DNA of 64,000 bases. Source: Paenibacillus xylanilyticus. GTDB taxonomy: Bacteria > Bacillota > Bacilli > Paenibacillales > Paenibacillaceae. Each line of letters starts with the position of its first letter. Position 1 is the stretch's first letter. The notes beneath the pieces were generated by a model. The model was not told the origin of the DNA, searched no databases, and worked only from the letters and a program-made list of their open reading frames with translations. Shown here piece after piece: positions 51,946 to 61,156 of the stretch. The stretch lies in NCBI RefSeq assembly GCF_009664365.1, contig NZ_CP044310.1:6201501-6265500 (forward strand). Direction: 5' to 3'. Position numbers and translations under genes: made by a program.

Positions 51946-54522
51946 TTACTCAGGCCGATCCGATTCTTCCACCTGTGGGGTCTTCTTGGCTTGAGCTTCC
52001 TCCATCCGACTGGATACCTTCTGATACAGATACGAAATACCCAGCAATAACACACCGAAGCTAAAGTAGGCGATGATTTTGCTGCCCGTTGTCAGCAAGC
52101 CTACATCGTAGAACACCATTTTCCCCGTGGAGAACAAGGTCAGACCGAGCCCGAGACGACGAATCATAACGTACCTTCTACGGAATCCGTACGCAATATA
52201 GAGAATCGCAAGCAGCAGATACATCAAGCTGAACATCAAACCGATGTCTCCCCATTGGAACTGCACCGTCAGGAAGACCGTGATGACACCCAGCAGGTAG
52301 ATTCCCGCAATGACCGGGTACCACTCCACGCTCTTGAACTGTCCGCGTATGACCGCAATCAGCAAGTCTCTTCCAGCGAAAAACACGCCAATATTAAAAA
52401 TAATCAGAACTAGCAATCCCACAATCTCCGCAGCCGTATGCTGCTCCGCTCCCGGATCGAGTGCTGGCATGGACAACGTCACTGCAAGTGCAATACAGCA
52501 GCCTGCTGCATGCAGAAAGGTTGTGTAGTACTTCACCATCTGGTCATGAAATAACTTAGCTCGGCTTAAGCCATACGCCAGTGCGATGGTTAATGCAGCA
52601 AACATCAGCCATTTGTAGAACAAGTAGAGCAGGAAGGTCCCATCAACCGCTCGGGTATAGAGTTCATTAGACTCGTACAGCACATATATCCATAGGTTGC
52701 CGAGGGTAACGTACTTGAATAGATTCAGTGCGCCAAGCTCCAGCACACTATGATGAATTTTGGTTTTGGACCATATCCCGTCCCCGCTGCCAACCATGGC
52801 ATAATACGCTGTAATCAAAAGCGCACCCAGCGTAATGCAGGAGTATTTCAGCATAAAATAGGATTGCTCCCCCACCATGTACAGCACCAGCACATCATAA
52901 TATACGAAGGTGAACACACACAGGAGCACAACGCCCCATCCCGCACGTTCTACTGACCTGAACTGTTTCAAGTGACCTAGGATAACAAGCAAAATCCCCT
53001 CGATTAACCATCCCATGGACAGCCACTTCGCCCCAAACTGGAACGGAATCATCAGGATGGCAAAGGTCAAGGATGTGATATAGAACAGCAGTATGGTTTG
53101 TTTCTCCTGAACCATATTGCGCTGTACCCACCCGGCGAGTCCGACATACACCAGGGAGAATATAAGCGCCAGCAATCCCTGCGCATCCTCCCAGCCTTCT
53201 GCGTCAAAGAGTACATACAGCATCAGACAGCTGATGCTCGTATTCATGGCCAGCAGAGCGAAATCCCACCAGGTTAGTTTGACCCGATGTTTGAATGGAT
53301 ACGCGAGTGTAATTCCCAGATATAATGCAAACGTAGCAACCGAATACACCATGCCCACAACGTTGTTCGGCGATAGCCACAGGAGAATTAACATGCACGG
53401 TGTATTAAACAGAAAACTGATATAATGCACGATCGGCCAACGTTTGCCGAAGGAAATAAGTACAATAATGCCGTTAAGAAGCAGCAAATAGACCATGGCA
53501 ACATATACGGAGTTCCCGCTGAGACCGAAATAGGCCATATACGAGAACAGGGGCAGATAACCGCCTACCAGACCAAGCGAACAGATCGTCCTCGATTGAT
53601 ATCTTAACGATAGCAGGACGGACACCGCTGATACAAGGACAGAAAGTCCAAGACCCGTATATAGACCGATAATATGGAGCAGAAAATAACTGTAGAAAAT
53701 GGAGCCGAAAAGTACCGATATTCCGCCTCCCAGCAAGCCCATCGCAAACGTCTGGCGTTTCCGCCGAAACAGCCACTCTCCCCCGGCAAGCATTAGCATG
53801 CCGAGCAGGAAGAACGCACCGCCCTTCATTTCATCATTGAACCACGTGGAATACGAATACTGGAACGCTGCTCCAACGCCAAGAATAATAAGCAGGATGG
53901 CGACCTTGTTGATCCAGCTTAGCCCGATCTTCATCTCCATCCGGTTCTGACGAATCCGGCGCTGAATGGTTTCTTCACTCAATCCTTCCTCCGCCATATG
54001 CTCATAGCCAAGCTGCATCTGCTGCCGAACCGCTTCTTCCCGTTCCTGCAGCGTTTGTCTATGCCGTTCGATGCGTTCCTTCACCTCTGCAGCAAGATAA
54101 GCAATCCTCTCCTTGAACTCCATCGCATCTTCCTGAAGCTCCTCTGAAGCCTTGTTAAATAGAGCGTTCATGTTTATTTTGGTACGATGTTCGTGAGCTT
54201 CCAACCGGTCATTATGTACACCTGTTTTCCCGCGGAAATATGTCTCCATTTTCTCTTGGGATACGCGAATAAGATTCAGCTTCTCATCCAGCATCTGTTC
54301 GGACAACGCCATCCGCAGCCGGGCATTCTCCTCCTCCATCTTGCGCGCACGTGCCTCGATCTGACGCAGCTTCAGCTCGTGTGCATCCACCTGCTCACGA
54401 AGCTGTTCATTCTGCACAATCAGGTCATCCGACTCATAGTCCTGAAGCAGCGTGCTGTATTCTTTTACCAGCTGCCTCTGCTGCTGCTGAACCTGGCGAA
54501 GTCGGTCTTTGAAGTCCTTCAT
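51946..54522 (-). CDS. DUF2339 polytopic membrane protein
   Basis: 858 residues. The N-terminal ~200 residues form a charged coiled coil (LRQVQQQQRQLVKEYSTLLQ ... RLEAHEHRTKINMN). The remainder is about 25 closely packed hydrophobic segments starting WINKVAILLIILGVGAAFQY, the hallmark of DUF2339. Function of the family is unknown. GGAGG lies 6 nt before ATG 54522. An imperfect hairpin at 51836-51882 may end its transcript. Confidence 0.85.
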   Translation of the reverse strand: MKDFKDRLRQVQQQQRQLVKEYSTLLQDYESDDLIVQNEQLREQVDAHELKLRQIEARARKMEEENARLRMALSEQMLDEKLNLIRVSQEKMETYFRGKTGVHNDRLEAHEHRTKINMNALFNKASEELQEDAMEFKERIAYLAAEVKERIERHRQTLQEREEAVRQQMQLGYEHMAEEGLSEETIQRRIRQNRMEMKIGLSWINKVAILLIILGVGAAFQYSYSTWFNDEMKGGAFFLLGMLMLAGGEWLFRRKRQTFAMGLLGGGISVLFGSIFYSYFLLHIIGLYTGLGLSVLVSAVSVLLSLRYQSRTICSLGLVGGYLPLFSYMAYFGLSGNSVYVAMVYLLLLNGIIVLISFGKRWPIVHYISFLFNTPCMLILLWLSPNNVVGMVYSVATFALYLGITLAYPFKHRVKLTWWDFALLAMNTSISCLMLYVLFDAEGWEDAQGLLALIFSLVYVGLAGWVQRNMVQEKQTILLFYITSLTFAILMIPFQFGAKWLSMGWLIEGILLVILGHLKQFRSVERAGWGVVLLCVFTFVYYDVLVLYMVGEQSYFMLKYSCITLGALLITAYYAMVGSGDGIWSKTKIHHSVLELGALNLFKYVTLGNLWIYVLYESNELYTRAVDGTFLLYLFYKWLMFAALTIALAYGLSRAKLFHDQMVKYYTTFLHAAGCCIALAVTLSMPALDPGAEQHTAAEIVGLLVLIIFNIGVFFAGRDLLIAVIRGQFKSVEWYPVIAGIYLLGVITVFLTVQFQWGDIGLMFSLMYLLLAILYIAYGFRRRYVMIRRLGLGLTLFSTGKMVFYDVGLLTTGSKIIAYFSFGVLLLGISYLYQKVSSRMEEAQAKKTPQVEESDRPE

Positions 54523-54623
54523 AAGGTTCCTCCATTGGTTGATGTTGATGTGTTTCCCTGTATTTTACTATACATATGACATGAAATGATCCTATAGATT
54601 GAGATTGGCGCAATAAATGCACA

Positions 54624-54660
54624 GCAAAAACCCCGGGAAGCAAGCTCGCTTCTCGGGGTT
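54624..54660 (-). terminator. Intrinsic terminator of the LCP gene
   Basis: AACCCCGgGAAGC / GCTTCtCGGGGTT (54629-54660), followed by TTTTTGC on the minus strand. Confidence 0.88.
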
Positions 54661-54694
54661 ACACTATTTAAAATAATTCTACATAATAAACGTT

Positions 54695-55738
54695 TTATGC
54701 TGCATCTTTCTCTTCCCCATCTGCGGATTCAGGTTCGATGATGTCGGTGGCATCCGGGTCAAGCCAGTTGCTGAGCATGGTCCGTACATGCTGCAGATCA
54801 TCCTCCGATAGATCATAATACCAAGTCCCACTGCGGGTTGCGCCTTCACCCTTCAGCATATAGTTGCTGATTGTTGGCGCGCTGTCTTTCATATATAAGG
54901 ACTCGGCAAAGTTCACGATGAAATCCGAGCTCATGTTGGTTGTAAAATTCGATCCGGCAATCTTGATGACGTCCGGGATCTTGGTCAGATTTTTGACCTC
55001 CAATGCACGATTCATGAACGCGCTCAGGAAAATCCGGTGGCGCATCGTCCGGTTAAAATCGGAGTCTTCCCGGTATCTGACATAGCCGAGCGCTTCTTCG
55101 CCGCTATAGATGGGTTTATTTGCTTCAACAAACAGCTTCTCATGACTCTTGAGCTTGTTCTCAATATTTTTCTTGATCGGCAGCTCAACGCCGCCAACCG
55201 CATCGACAATATCCTTGAGTCCGTTAAAATTAATTGCGGCATAGAAGTCTACCTTGTTTCCCAGCAGATTCTCCACCGTATCCATAGCCATCTTGGCTTC
55301 ACCATGGGCATAAGCTGAATTAATCTTCGATTTCACATCCCGCCCGACAATCTCGGTATAGGAGTCTCGCGGAATGGACAGCAGCAGCACTTTATTGTCT
55401 TCCGGACGCACGACGGAATAGATGATCGTATCCGAACGGCTTGGTTCATTATCCCGTTGATCAATCCCCAGCAGCAGTAGCGAGAATGGGTCAGTGTGTT
55501 GTATCACAGGAACTTCTGCATTCTGATCTCCAACCGGCTTGTAGGAATCATCCAGCGCTTCCTTCACCGTACCTGAGGCAAATAGGTTAAATGCCAACAG
55601 TACAAGTTGTTTTTGGTAGACATATCCGAGTCCTCCCAGCACGATCAGCACGCTTAGGGTAATGATTAGAGGTTTCTTCCATCTCTTCTTCGGTTTCTTC
55701 GGCTTCCGGCGGGTTAAATGTGCAGCACTGTTTTCCAT
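54695..55738 (-). CDS. LytR-CpsA-Psr (LCP) family cell-wall ligase
   Basis: About 347 residues. A cytoplasmic basic stretch (RRKPKKPKKRWKK) and one membrane segment (~25-43) place the LCP domain outside. Marks: LLLGIDQRDNEPSRSDTIIY, LLSIPRDSYTEI (catalytic arginine region), KINSAYAHGEAKMAMDTVE, and YVRYREDSDFNRTMRHR. LCP enzymes attach teichoic acids or other polymers to peptidoglycan from undecaprenyl-phosphate carriers. Start ATG 55738 (AAAGGAG 5 nt upstream) or ATG 55741. The C-terminus is acidic. Confidence 0.93.
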   Translation of the reverse strand: MENSAAHLTRRKPKKPKKRWKKPLIITLSVLIVLGGLGYVYQKQLVLLAFNLFASGTVKEALDDSYKPVGDQNAEVPVIQHTDPFSLLLLGIDQRDNEPSRSDTIIYSVVRPEDNKVLLLSIPRDSYTEIVGRDVKSKINSAYAHGEAKMAMDTVENLLGNKVDFYAAINFNGLKDIVDAVGGVELPIKKNIENKLKSHEKLFVEANKPIYSGEEALGYVRYREDSDFNRTMRHRIFLSAFMNRALEVKNLTKIPDVIKIAGSNFTTNMSSDFIVNFAESLYMKDSAPTISNYMLKGEGATRSGTWYYDLSEDDLQHVRTMLSNWLDPDATDIIEPESADGEEKDAA

Positions 55739-55853
55739 CATATCTCCTTTAATAACGGGTTCTTAGAATCATTTAACTATATTAATAACACGTTTTCAAT
55801 AGATTACGTTATAATCTGCTATACAAGAACTGACACAGAAGGAGCGATGATGA

Positions 55854-56828
55854 ATGGAATATCGACGTTTGGGCAGCAGCGGCTTGCGTGTATCGGCACT
55901 TGGTCTCGGTACGAATGCTTTTGGTAAACGTGCAGATGACGCGGCTTCAACCCGCATTATTCATGCAGCACTGGATCAGGGAATCAACTTTATCGATACC
56001 GCCAACATCTACGCCGGAACCGAATCGGAACGGATTATTGGACAGGCCCTGCAGGGTCGTAGGGAAAACGCTGTGCTTGCAACCAAGGCCGGACTTCCCC
56101 GGCATGATGGTCCGCATGGGCGAGGTTCCTCCCGCTATCATCTGCAGCAAGAACTGGAACAGAGCCTCCGGCGTCTGCAGACGGACTATGTGGATCTGTA
56201 TCAGATCCACACGTTTGATCCGCACACTCCGCTGGAGGAAACCTTGCGAACGCTGGACGATATGGTGTCCTCCGGTAAAGTTCGCTATATCGGGGCCTCC
56301 AACTATGCGGCCTGGGAACTCATGAAAGCTCTTGGCATCAGTGAAATGAAAGGTCATGTACGCTATATTTCCACTCAAACCAGCTACTCCCTGGCAGACC
56401 GCACACCAGAGCTGGAACTTGTCCCCATGTGTCTTGATCAAGGCGTCGGAATCATCCCCTATTTCCCACTTGCAGGCGGCATTCTGACTGGCAAATATAA
56501 TGGACAAGCGGGCATTCCTTCGGGCTCCCGAGCGGATACGGATCCATCCTTCAACCGGTTCCTGCTTGAGCACAATGTCAGATTAGGAGAGCAGGTACGC
56601 GAGAAAGCAGCAGAATACGGCTGCTCTCCAAGTGTTCTGTCGCTCGCCTGGCTGCTGGCTCGTCCAGCCGTTTCGACCGTTATCGTCGGGGCCACACGTA
56701 CCGAGCAGCTGGAGCATAACCTGGCTAGTTTAAGCCTGGAGCTTACGCCAGACATGATCACAGAGCTGGATCAACTCAGTGACTCGTTCCGTCATGGTGA
56801 GCCGTTCGCCTCGTACCGGCTCGAATAG
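55854..56828 (+). CDS. Aldo/keto reductase (AKR)
   Basis: 324-residue TIM-barrel NADPH oxidoreductase. Asp/Tyr catalytic region FIDTANIYAGTESERIIGQA, lysine in LATKAG, DYVDLYQIHTFDP, and VRYIGASNYAAW; cofactor-binding VIVGATRTEQLEHN near the end. It resembles the YghZ/Kv-beta-like branch. AAGGAG is 9 nt before the ATG. Substrate unknown. Confidence 0.9.
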   Translation: MEYRRLGSSGLRVSALGLGTNAFGKRADDAASTRIIHAALDQGINFIDTANIYAGTESERIIGQALQGRRENAVLATKAGLPRHDGPHGRGSSRYHLQQELEQSLRRLQTDYVDLYQIHTFDPHTPLEETLRTLDDMVSSGKVRYIGASNYAAWELMKALGISEMKGHVRYISTQTSYSLADRTPELELVPMCLDQGVGIIPYFPLAGGILTGKYNGQAGIPSGSRADTDPSFNRFLLEHNVRLGEQVREKAAEYGCSPSVLSLAWLLARPAVSTVIVGATRTEQLEHNLASLSLELTPDMITELDQLSDSFRHGEPFASYRLE

Positions 56829-56836
56829 AAGCTATT

Positions 56837-56872
56837 AAAAAACCTCCCCGGCTCATGGTCGGGGAGGTTTTT
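56837..56872. terminator. Bidirectional intrinsic terminator
   Basis: AAAAACCTCCCCG / CGGGGAGGTTTTT with a 9-nt loop, between the aldo/keto reductase (+) and MarR (-) genes. Confidence 0.9.
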
Positions 56873-56970
56873 AATGTCTGTATATAGAAGGCCAGGCGCC
56901 AGCTTATCTTACGTTGCTTCGATAGGTATATCATCTATGAGTTCAATAAATGTGGGTTACCACACAGCAA

Positions 56971-57426
56971 TTATTCCGATTTATTTTTGATAAGCTCCCG
57001 CATAATGTCCATATACTCTTCCTTATGATCGCTTACCAGGTCAAAGAATTGTCTGTCAGCCTCTTCAACCAGCTGAATTCCCCGATTGGCCAGCTCCGTG
57101 CCTTCCGGCGTTGTAGTAATAATGTTCGCACGGGTGTCGGTCTGATGGCGACTGCGAAGGATTAACCCCCGCTTTTCAAGCGCTCGAAGAACCTGAGAGG
57201 TCACATTCACATCCACGTTGGCAAAATTCGCAAGCTGAACCTGCGTTACGCCTTTCCCTTCCGTATCTCTCTCATTCAGCCATAAGCAGCCATGCAGAAG
57301 CACAAATTGCGGCGGGGTTAATCCCAAGGGATCAAGCACCCTGCGCACTTCCTTCTGCCACATCGTTGTAACCTGCCACAGCAGGTGTCCTGGACTTTCA
57401 TGTGCGTTTTTATACTGTGAACTCAT
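56971..57426 (-). CDS. MarR-family transcriptional regulator
   Basis: 151 residues with the central winged helix GVTQVQLANFANVDVNVTSQ VLRALEKRGLILR and the wing arginines (RHQTDTRANII). Predicted repressor responsive to small phenolic or oxidant signals. An inverted repeat GCTGAC-N5-GTCAGC (57497-57513) overlaps the probable -35 of its own promoter (-10 TACAAT), which suggests autoregulation. Confidence 0.9.
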   Translation of the reverse strand: MSSQYKNAHESPGHLLWQVTTMWQKEVRRVLDPLGLTPPQFVLLHGCLWLNERDTEGKGVTQVQLANFANVDVNVTSQVLRALEKRGLILRSRHQTDTRANIITTTPEGTELANRGIQLVEEADRQFFDLVSDHKEEYMDIMRELIKNKSE

Positions 57427-57496
57427 CTCATTTATTCCTCCATCACTGATGCCTTGGGACTTGTTGTATGCCGTGTATTGTAGAGGTAATCGGATA

Positions 57497-57513
57497 GCTG
57501 ACTTGTTGTCAGC
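57497..57513. promoter_or_regulatory. Inverted repeat upstream of the MarR gene
   Basis: Perfect GCTGAC-TTGTT-GTCAGC. On the minus strand it lies just upstream of a -10-like TACAAT, about 70 nt before the MarR start, and overlaps the AIM24-gene stop. It could be a MarR operator or a weak hairpin without T-run. Confidence 0.35.
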
Positions 57514-58186
57514 GGGAAGGGATGAACTGCTTCACCCATTGTCCGAATCCCTGCGGATTGCGGCTCTGGATCAGGACTGTGCCCTCGCCTCTGAATCGGC
57601 ATACCAGTCCTTCACCACTGGTTACACTGGATAACCAGCCCTGCGATGCTTTTTCGATATGATACTCCATATATTGAGGCCAGGCAACCAGGTGCGCGTT
57701 ATCCACAATGACTTCTTCTCCCGCGGCCAGGTGAATCGCGTGAATTGCACCATAAGAAGACAGGAATACCGTGCCTCTTCCGCTGATCTCAATAATGAAG
57801 AAACCCTCTCCCGAGAAGAGGCCCTTCTTCAGGTTTTGCATTTTACTATTAACCTGGATGCCTTCGGTCCCCGCCAAAAAGCCATCCTTCTGCACATACA
57901 GCGAATAAGAGCCATCCAGTTCAACAGCCTCCACACCGCCCATGGTGGAAGGTGACAGCAAAATCTCTGCAGGCCCTCCGGCAGCGGTTAACTCTTGAAA
58001 GAAAAACTTCTCCCCGCTGATCATTCTTCCAATTCCGGCAAACATGCCACCCTCCGCAGATCCCTTTAGCTGAACCGTCGGTGTCATGGATACCATGGCG
58101 CCGCTCTCAGCCTTGAATCGCTCTCCGCGCTGCAAACGAACCTTGAGCATGGCAAAAGCACCTTCATGCAAAATTTCGTAATTCAT
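57509..58186 (-). CDS. AIM24/TIGR00266-family protein
   Basis: 225 residues, all beta: MLKVRLQRGERFKAESGAMV SM, MFAGIGRMISGEKFF, EVIVDNAHLVAW, GEGLVCRFRGEGTVLIQSRN are the markers of this family, whose function in bacteria is unknown. It overlaps the HxlR gene by four bases (ATGA), so the two are one operon divergent from an MFS exporter. Confidence 0.85.
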   Translation of the reverse strand: MNYEILHEGAFAMLKVRLQRGERFKAESGAMVSMTPTVQLKGSAEGGMFAGIGRMISGEKFFFQELTAAGGPAEILLSPSTMGGVEAVELDGSYSLYVQKDGFLAGTEGIQVNSKMQNLKKGLFSGEGFFIIEISGRGTVFLSSYGAIHAIHLAAGEEVIVDNAHLVAWPQYMEYHIEKASQGWLSSVTSGEGLVCRFRGEGTVLIQSRNPQGFGQWVKQFIPSR

Positions 58187-58581
58187 TGCTTGATCAGCTC
58201 CTTGTTCTCATCCGAATCAAAATGGTTCAATCCATTGTCCTCGAGCATCGCTGATTTGTCTCCGTACTCCTTCACGATGTGCTGCTCTCCCCAATTGCAT
58301 AGTGCATTCAGAATCGGCTCCAGACTCCAGCCATATTCACTGAGCTCATACTCTACCTTGGGCGGGACCTGATTATAGACGATCCGGTTCACGATGCCGT
58401 CGTCCTCCAGCTCCCGAAGCTGCTGGGTTAACATCTTTTGGGTAATGGCGGGCATAATACGCTTAAGATCACTGGTGCGTTTTTTGCCATGCGTGAGATG
58501 ACAGAGAATAACACACTTCCACTTGCCGCCGATCACTTCAAGCGTAGCCTCGACCGAGATATTGTATTTTTTTCTGTTCAT
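58183..58581 (-). CDS. HxlR-family transcriptional regulator
   Basis: 132 residues. Winged helix with family marks VIGGKWKCVILCHLTHG, RTSDLKRIMPAITQKMLTQQ LREL and VEYELSEYGWSL. The conserved N-terminal Cys of redox-sensing YodB-type members is not at the usual position; a Cys is seen at residue 24 in KWKCVIL. It probably controls itself, the AIM24 gene and the divergent MFS exporter through tandem sites at 58639-58669. Confidence 0.9.
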   Translation of the reverse strand: MNRKKYNISVEATLEVIGGKWKCVILCHLTHGKKRTSDLKRIMPAITQKMLTQQLRELEDDGIVNRIVYNQVPPKVEYELSEYGWSLEPILNALCNWGEQHIVKEYGDKSAMLEDNGLNHFDSDENKELIKQ

Positions 58582-58638
58582 TATATGCTTCCTCCCTAAT
58601 CATCTGATGAACTTGCCAAGCTTATCTATATAGGCACC

Positions 58639-58669
58639 AAAAAGTACGTATGGTACTAAAAAGTACGTA
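58639..58669. promoter_or_regulatory. Tandem HxlR-type operator candidates
   Basis: AAAAAGTACGTA occurs twice (58639-58650 and 58658-58669, 19 nt apart). The second copy lies in the palindrome GTACT-AAAA-AGTAC (58653-58666). Spacing of about two helical turns and the position between divergent genes fit a dimeric winged-helix regulator. Confidence 0.5.
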
Positions 58670-58747
58670 CTATTCATTTTGTATCGAATAATTCATAATA
58701 GCATTTGCCGGTACGTAAATCTACATTCGGGGAGTTGAACAAGAAAC

Positions 58748-59935
58748 ATGGTACAAGATTCAAAACGCAGCACCTGGGCCCTGCTCGCACTGGCCATTAG
58801 TGCGTTTGCCATCGGCACCACTGAGTTTATCAGTGTTGGACTGCTGCCACTCATTGCGGGTGACCTGGGCATTTCCGTAACTACAGCGGGACTGACCGTT
58901 ACTTTATATGCGCTCGGTGTAACCTTCGGGGCGCCCATCCTGACCTCATTAACTTCAACCGTGTCACGCAAGACACTGTTGATGGCCATCATGGTTGTTT
59001 TCATTGCAGGCAATACGATGGCCGCGCTATCCAGTGGCATCACCATGCTGCTTATAGCCCGGATTATTTCAGCCCTGTCACATGGGGTGTTTATGTCCAT
59101 CGGTTCCACTATTGCGGCTGACCTCGTGCCAGCAAACCGCCGGGCCAGTGCCATTGCGATTATGTTCTCGGGCCTGACCATCGCTACCGTGACCGGGGTG
59201 CCTCTGGGTACGCTGATCGGTCAACATTTAGGCTGGCGTGCTGCTTTTATTCTCATTGTTATTGTCGGTATCATTGCCCTAATTGGTAATATGGTACTTG
59301 TTCCTTCCACGCTGCAGCGTGGAACACGCACAGCATTCCGTGACCAATTGAAGCTTGTAACGGGAGGAAGGCTGCTGCTGGCGTTTGCGATTACAGCGGT
59401 CGGTTATGGAGGTACATTCGTCGTTTTCACGTACCTGTCTCCGCTTCTGCATGATATCAGCGGATATTCCGAGAAAACCGTGGCAGCCATTCTGTTGTTA
59501 TACGGAATCGCCATCGCAATCGGCAATATCATTGGGGGCAAAGCCGCCAACCGTGATCCGCTGAAGGCATTATTTTATATGTTTATCGTTCAAACGATCA
59601 TTCTGGGCATACTGTACTTTACCGTACCGTTTAAGCTGGCAGCACTGCTCACCATTCTCGGCATGGGTCTGCTTGCCTTCATGAATGTACCCGGACTTCA
59701 GATGTATGTCGTCACGCTCGCAGAACGCTATGCGCCACAGGCTAAGGATGTGGCTTCTGCCTTCAACATCGCTGCCTTTAATGCGGGTATTGCCATAGGC
59801 GCATACCTGGGCGGGGTCATTACCGACTCCATTGGGCTCGTGCATACGACTTGGGTTGGTGCAATTATGGTTCTTGCCGCCGTTCTTCTTACAGGATGGG
59901 CCAGAGTACTTGAACGCAGATCATCAGTTGCATAA
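58748..59935 (+). CDS. MFS drug/arabinose-type efflux transporter (DHA1)
   Basis: 395 residues with twelve hydrophobic segments. The N-terminus AISAFAIGTTEFISVGLLPL IAGDLG and ALSHGVFMSIGSTIAADLVP, with VTGVPLGTLIGQHLGWRAAF (motif C/antiporter region), are typical of the AraJ/YdhP/Cml branch. Predicted proton-driven exporter of drugs or sugars. GGGGAG lies about 13 nt upstream of the ATG. Divergent from hxlR, probably its main target. Confidence 0.92.
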   Translation: MVQDSKRSTWALLALAISAFAIGTTEFISVGLLPLIAGDLGISVTTAGLTVTLYALGVTFGAPILTSLTSTVSRKTLLMAIMVVFIAGNTMAALSSGITMLLIARIISALSHGVFMSIGSTIAADLVPANRRASAIAIMFSGLTIATVTGVPLGTLIGQHLGWRAAFILIVIVGIIALIGNMVLVPSTLQRGTRTAFRDQLKLVTGGRLLLAFAITAVGYGGTFVVFTYLSPLLHDISGYSEKTVAAILLLYGIAIAIGNIIGGKAANRDPLKALFYMFIVQTIILGILYFTVPFKLAALLTILGMGLLAFMNVPGLQMYVVTLAERYAPQAKDVASAFNIAAFNAGIAIGAYLGGVITDSIGLVHTTWVGAIMVLAAVLLTGWARVLERRSSVA

Positions 59936-60160
59936 GCATTTGATATAAGAACAGACTGCACCAAAAAAAATTAGAATTCTCAGACTGATCACGCTCGGCG
60001 ACTCATGAAGCCCTTATTTAAAGGAACCGGTTTTGCATGGTATAGTATTATAGTATGTTGGACCCTATTTAATCTACTCTCATTTAATTTTGGGGGATCA
60101 GATTGAACAATTTTGAGAGTTACTTTCTGTGAATTACGAACAAACTTAGGAGGTCATCAC

Positions 60161-61006
60161 ATGACAGCACAACACTTACAATCCACAGTAGCTTTGCATA
60201 ACGGCGTTCAAATGCCTTGGTTTGGACTAGGCGTATTTAAGGTAGAAGAAGGCGCAGAATTGATCGAAGCGGTCAAAAAAGCAATTCAGCATGGATACCG
60301 CAGCATTGATACTGCCGCTATATACGGTAACGAATCCGGTGTTGGACAGGCGATTGCCGAAGCGTTGAAAGAAAACAACCTGAAGCGCGAAGAACTGTTT
60401 GTCACTTCCAAAGCCTGGACTGCAGACCTTGGATATGAAGAAACTCTTGCAGCCTTCGATACAACTTTGAACAAGCTCGGTCTGGAATATCTGGATCTGT
60501 ACCTGATTCACTGGCCAAAAGCGGGCAAATACAAAGGTGCATGGAAAGCGATGGAAGAGCTCTATGCTGCAGGACGTATCAAAGCGATTGGAGTAAGCAA
60601 CTTCCAGATCCATCACCTTGAAGACCTGATGCAGGATGCCAAAGTGAAACCGATGGTTAACCAAGTCGAGTACCATCCTCGCCTTACTCAGGTTGAACTG
60701 AAAGCCTTCTGTGAGAAACATGGTATTCAGCTTGAAGCCTGGTCCCCGCTGATGCAAGGTCAACTGCTGGACAACCCGGTGCTTACCGAGATTGCTTCTG
60801 CCAAAGGCAAATCCGTGGCACAAGTCATCCTGCGCTGGGATCTGCAAAACGGTGTCATCACCATTCCGAAGTCCACTAAGGAAAATCGGATCATTGAGAA
60901 CTCTTCCATCTTCGACTTTGAATTGTCCAACGATGAGATGGATCGAATCAGCGCCCTCAACGAAGATGTTCGTGTTGGACCAGACCCGGACAACTTTGAT
61001 TTCTAA
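60161..61006 (+). CDS. Aldo/keto reductase (YtbE/YvgN-like)
   Basis: 281-residue NADPH-dependent carbonyl reductase of the AKR5 group. GYRSIDTAAIYGNESGVG (catalytic Asp/Tyr), LFVTSKAW (Lys), LDLYLIHWP (His), IKAIGVSNFQ, and the cofactor-binding IPKSTKENRI. Relatives reduce glyoxal and methylglyoxal. ATG 60161 has AGGAGG 7 nt upstream. Own promoter and terminator. Confidence 0.93.
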   Translation: MTAQHLQSTVALHNGVQMPWFGLGVFKVEEGAELIEAVKKAIQHGYRSIDTAAIYGNESGVGQAIAEALKENNLKREELFVTSKAWTADLGYEETLAAFDTTLNKLGLEYLDLYLIHWPKAGKYKGAWKAMEELYAAGRIKAIGVSNFQIHHLEDLMQDAKVKPMVNQVEYHPRLTQVELKAFCEKHGIQLEAWSPLMQGQLLDNPVLTEIASAKGKSVAQVILRWDLQNGVITIPKSTKENRIIENSSIFDFELSNDEMDRISALNEDVRVGPDPDNFDF

Positions 61007-61018
61007 TTTAAATGAAGC

Positions 61019-61062
61019 AAAAAGCCTCCATTCCCTCGCATATGCGGGGGTTGGGGGCTTTT
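61019..61062 (+). terminator. Intrinsic terminator
   Basis: AAAGCCTCCATTCCCTCGCA / TGCGGGGGTTGGGGGCTTT with a few mismatches, followed by TGTGTG on the plus strand; weak T-run but long stem. Confidence 0.6.
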
Positions 61063-61156
61063 GTGTGTTTTGGTTTGCAATCCTTCTCAAGGAAAAAGCC
61101 TTATCACATCGAGGACGCTCCCGAGTTCATCAGGAGCATCCTCCTTTACAGGTATG

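Noticed and set aside
60016-60043. SigB-like promoter ATTTAA-N16-TGGTAT before the YtbE-like aldo/keto reductase
   Set aside because: Both hexamers deviate and the spacer is longer than the usual 12-15 nt.
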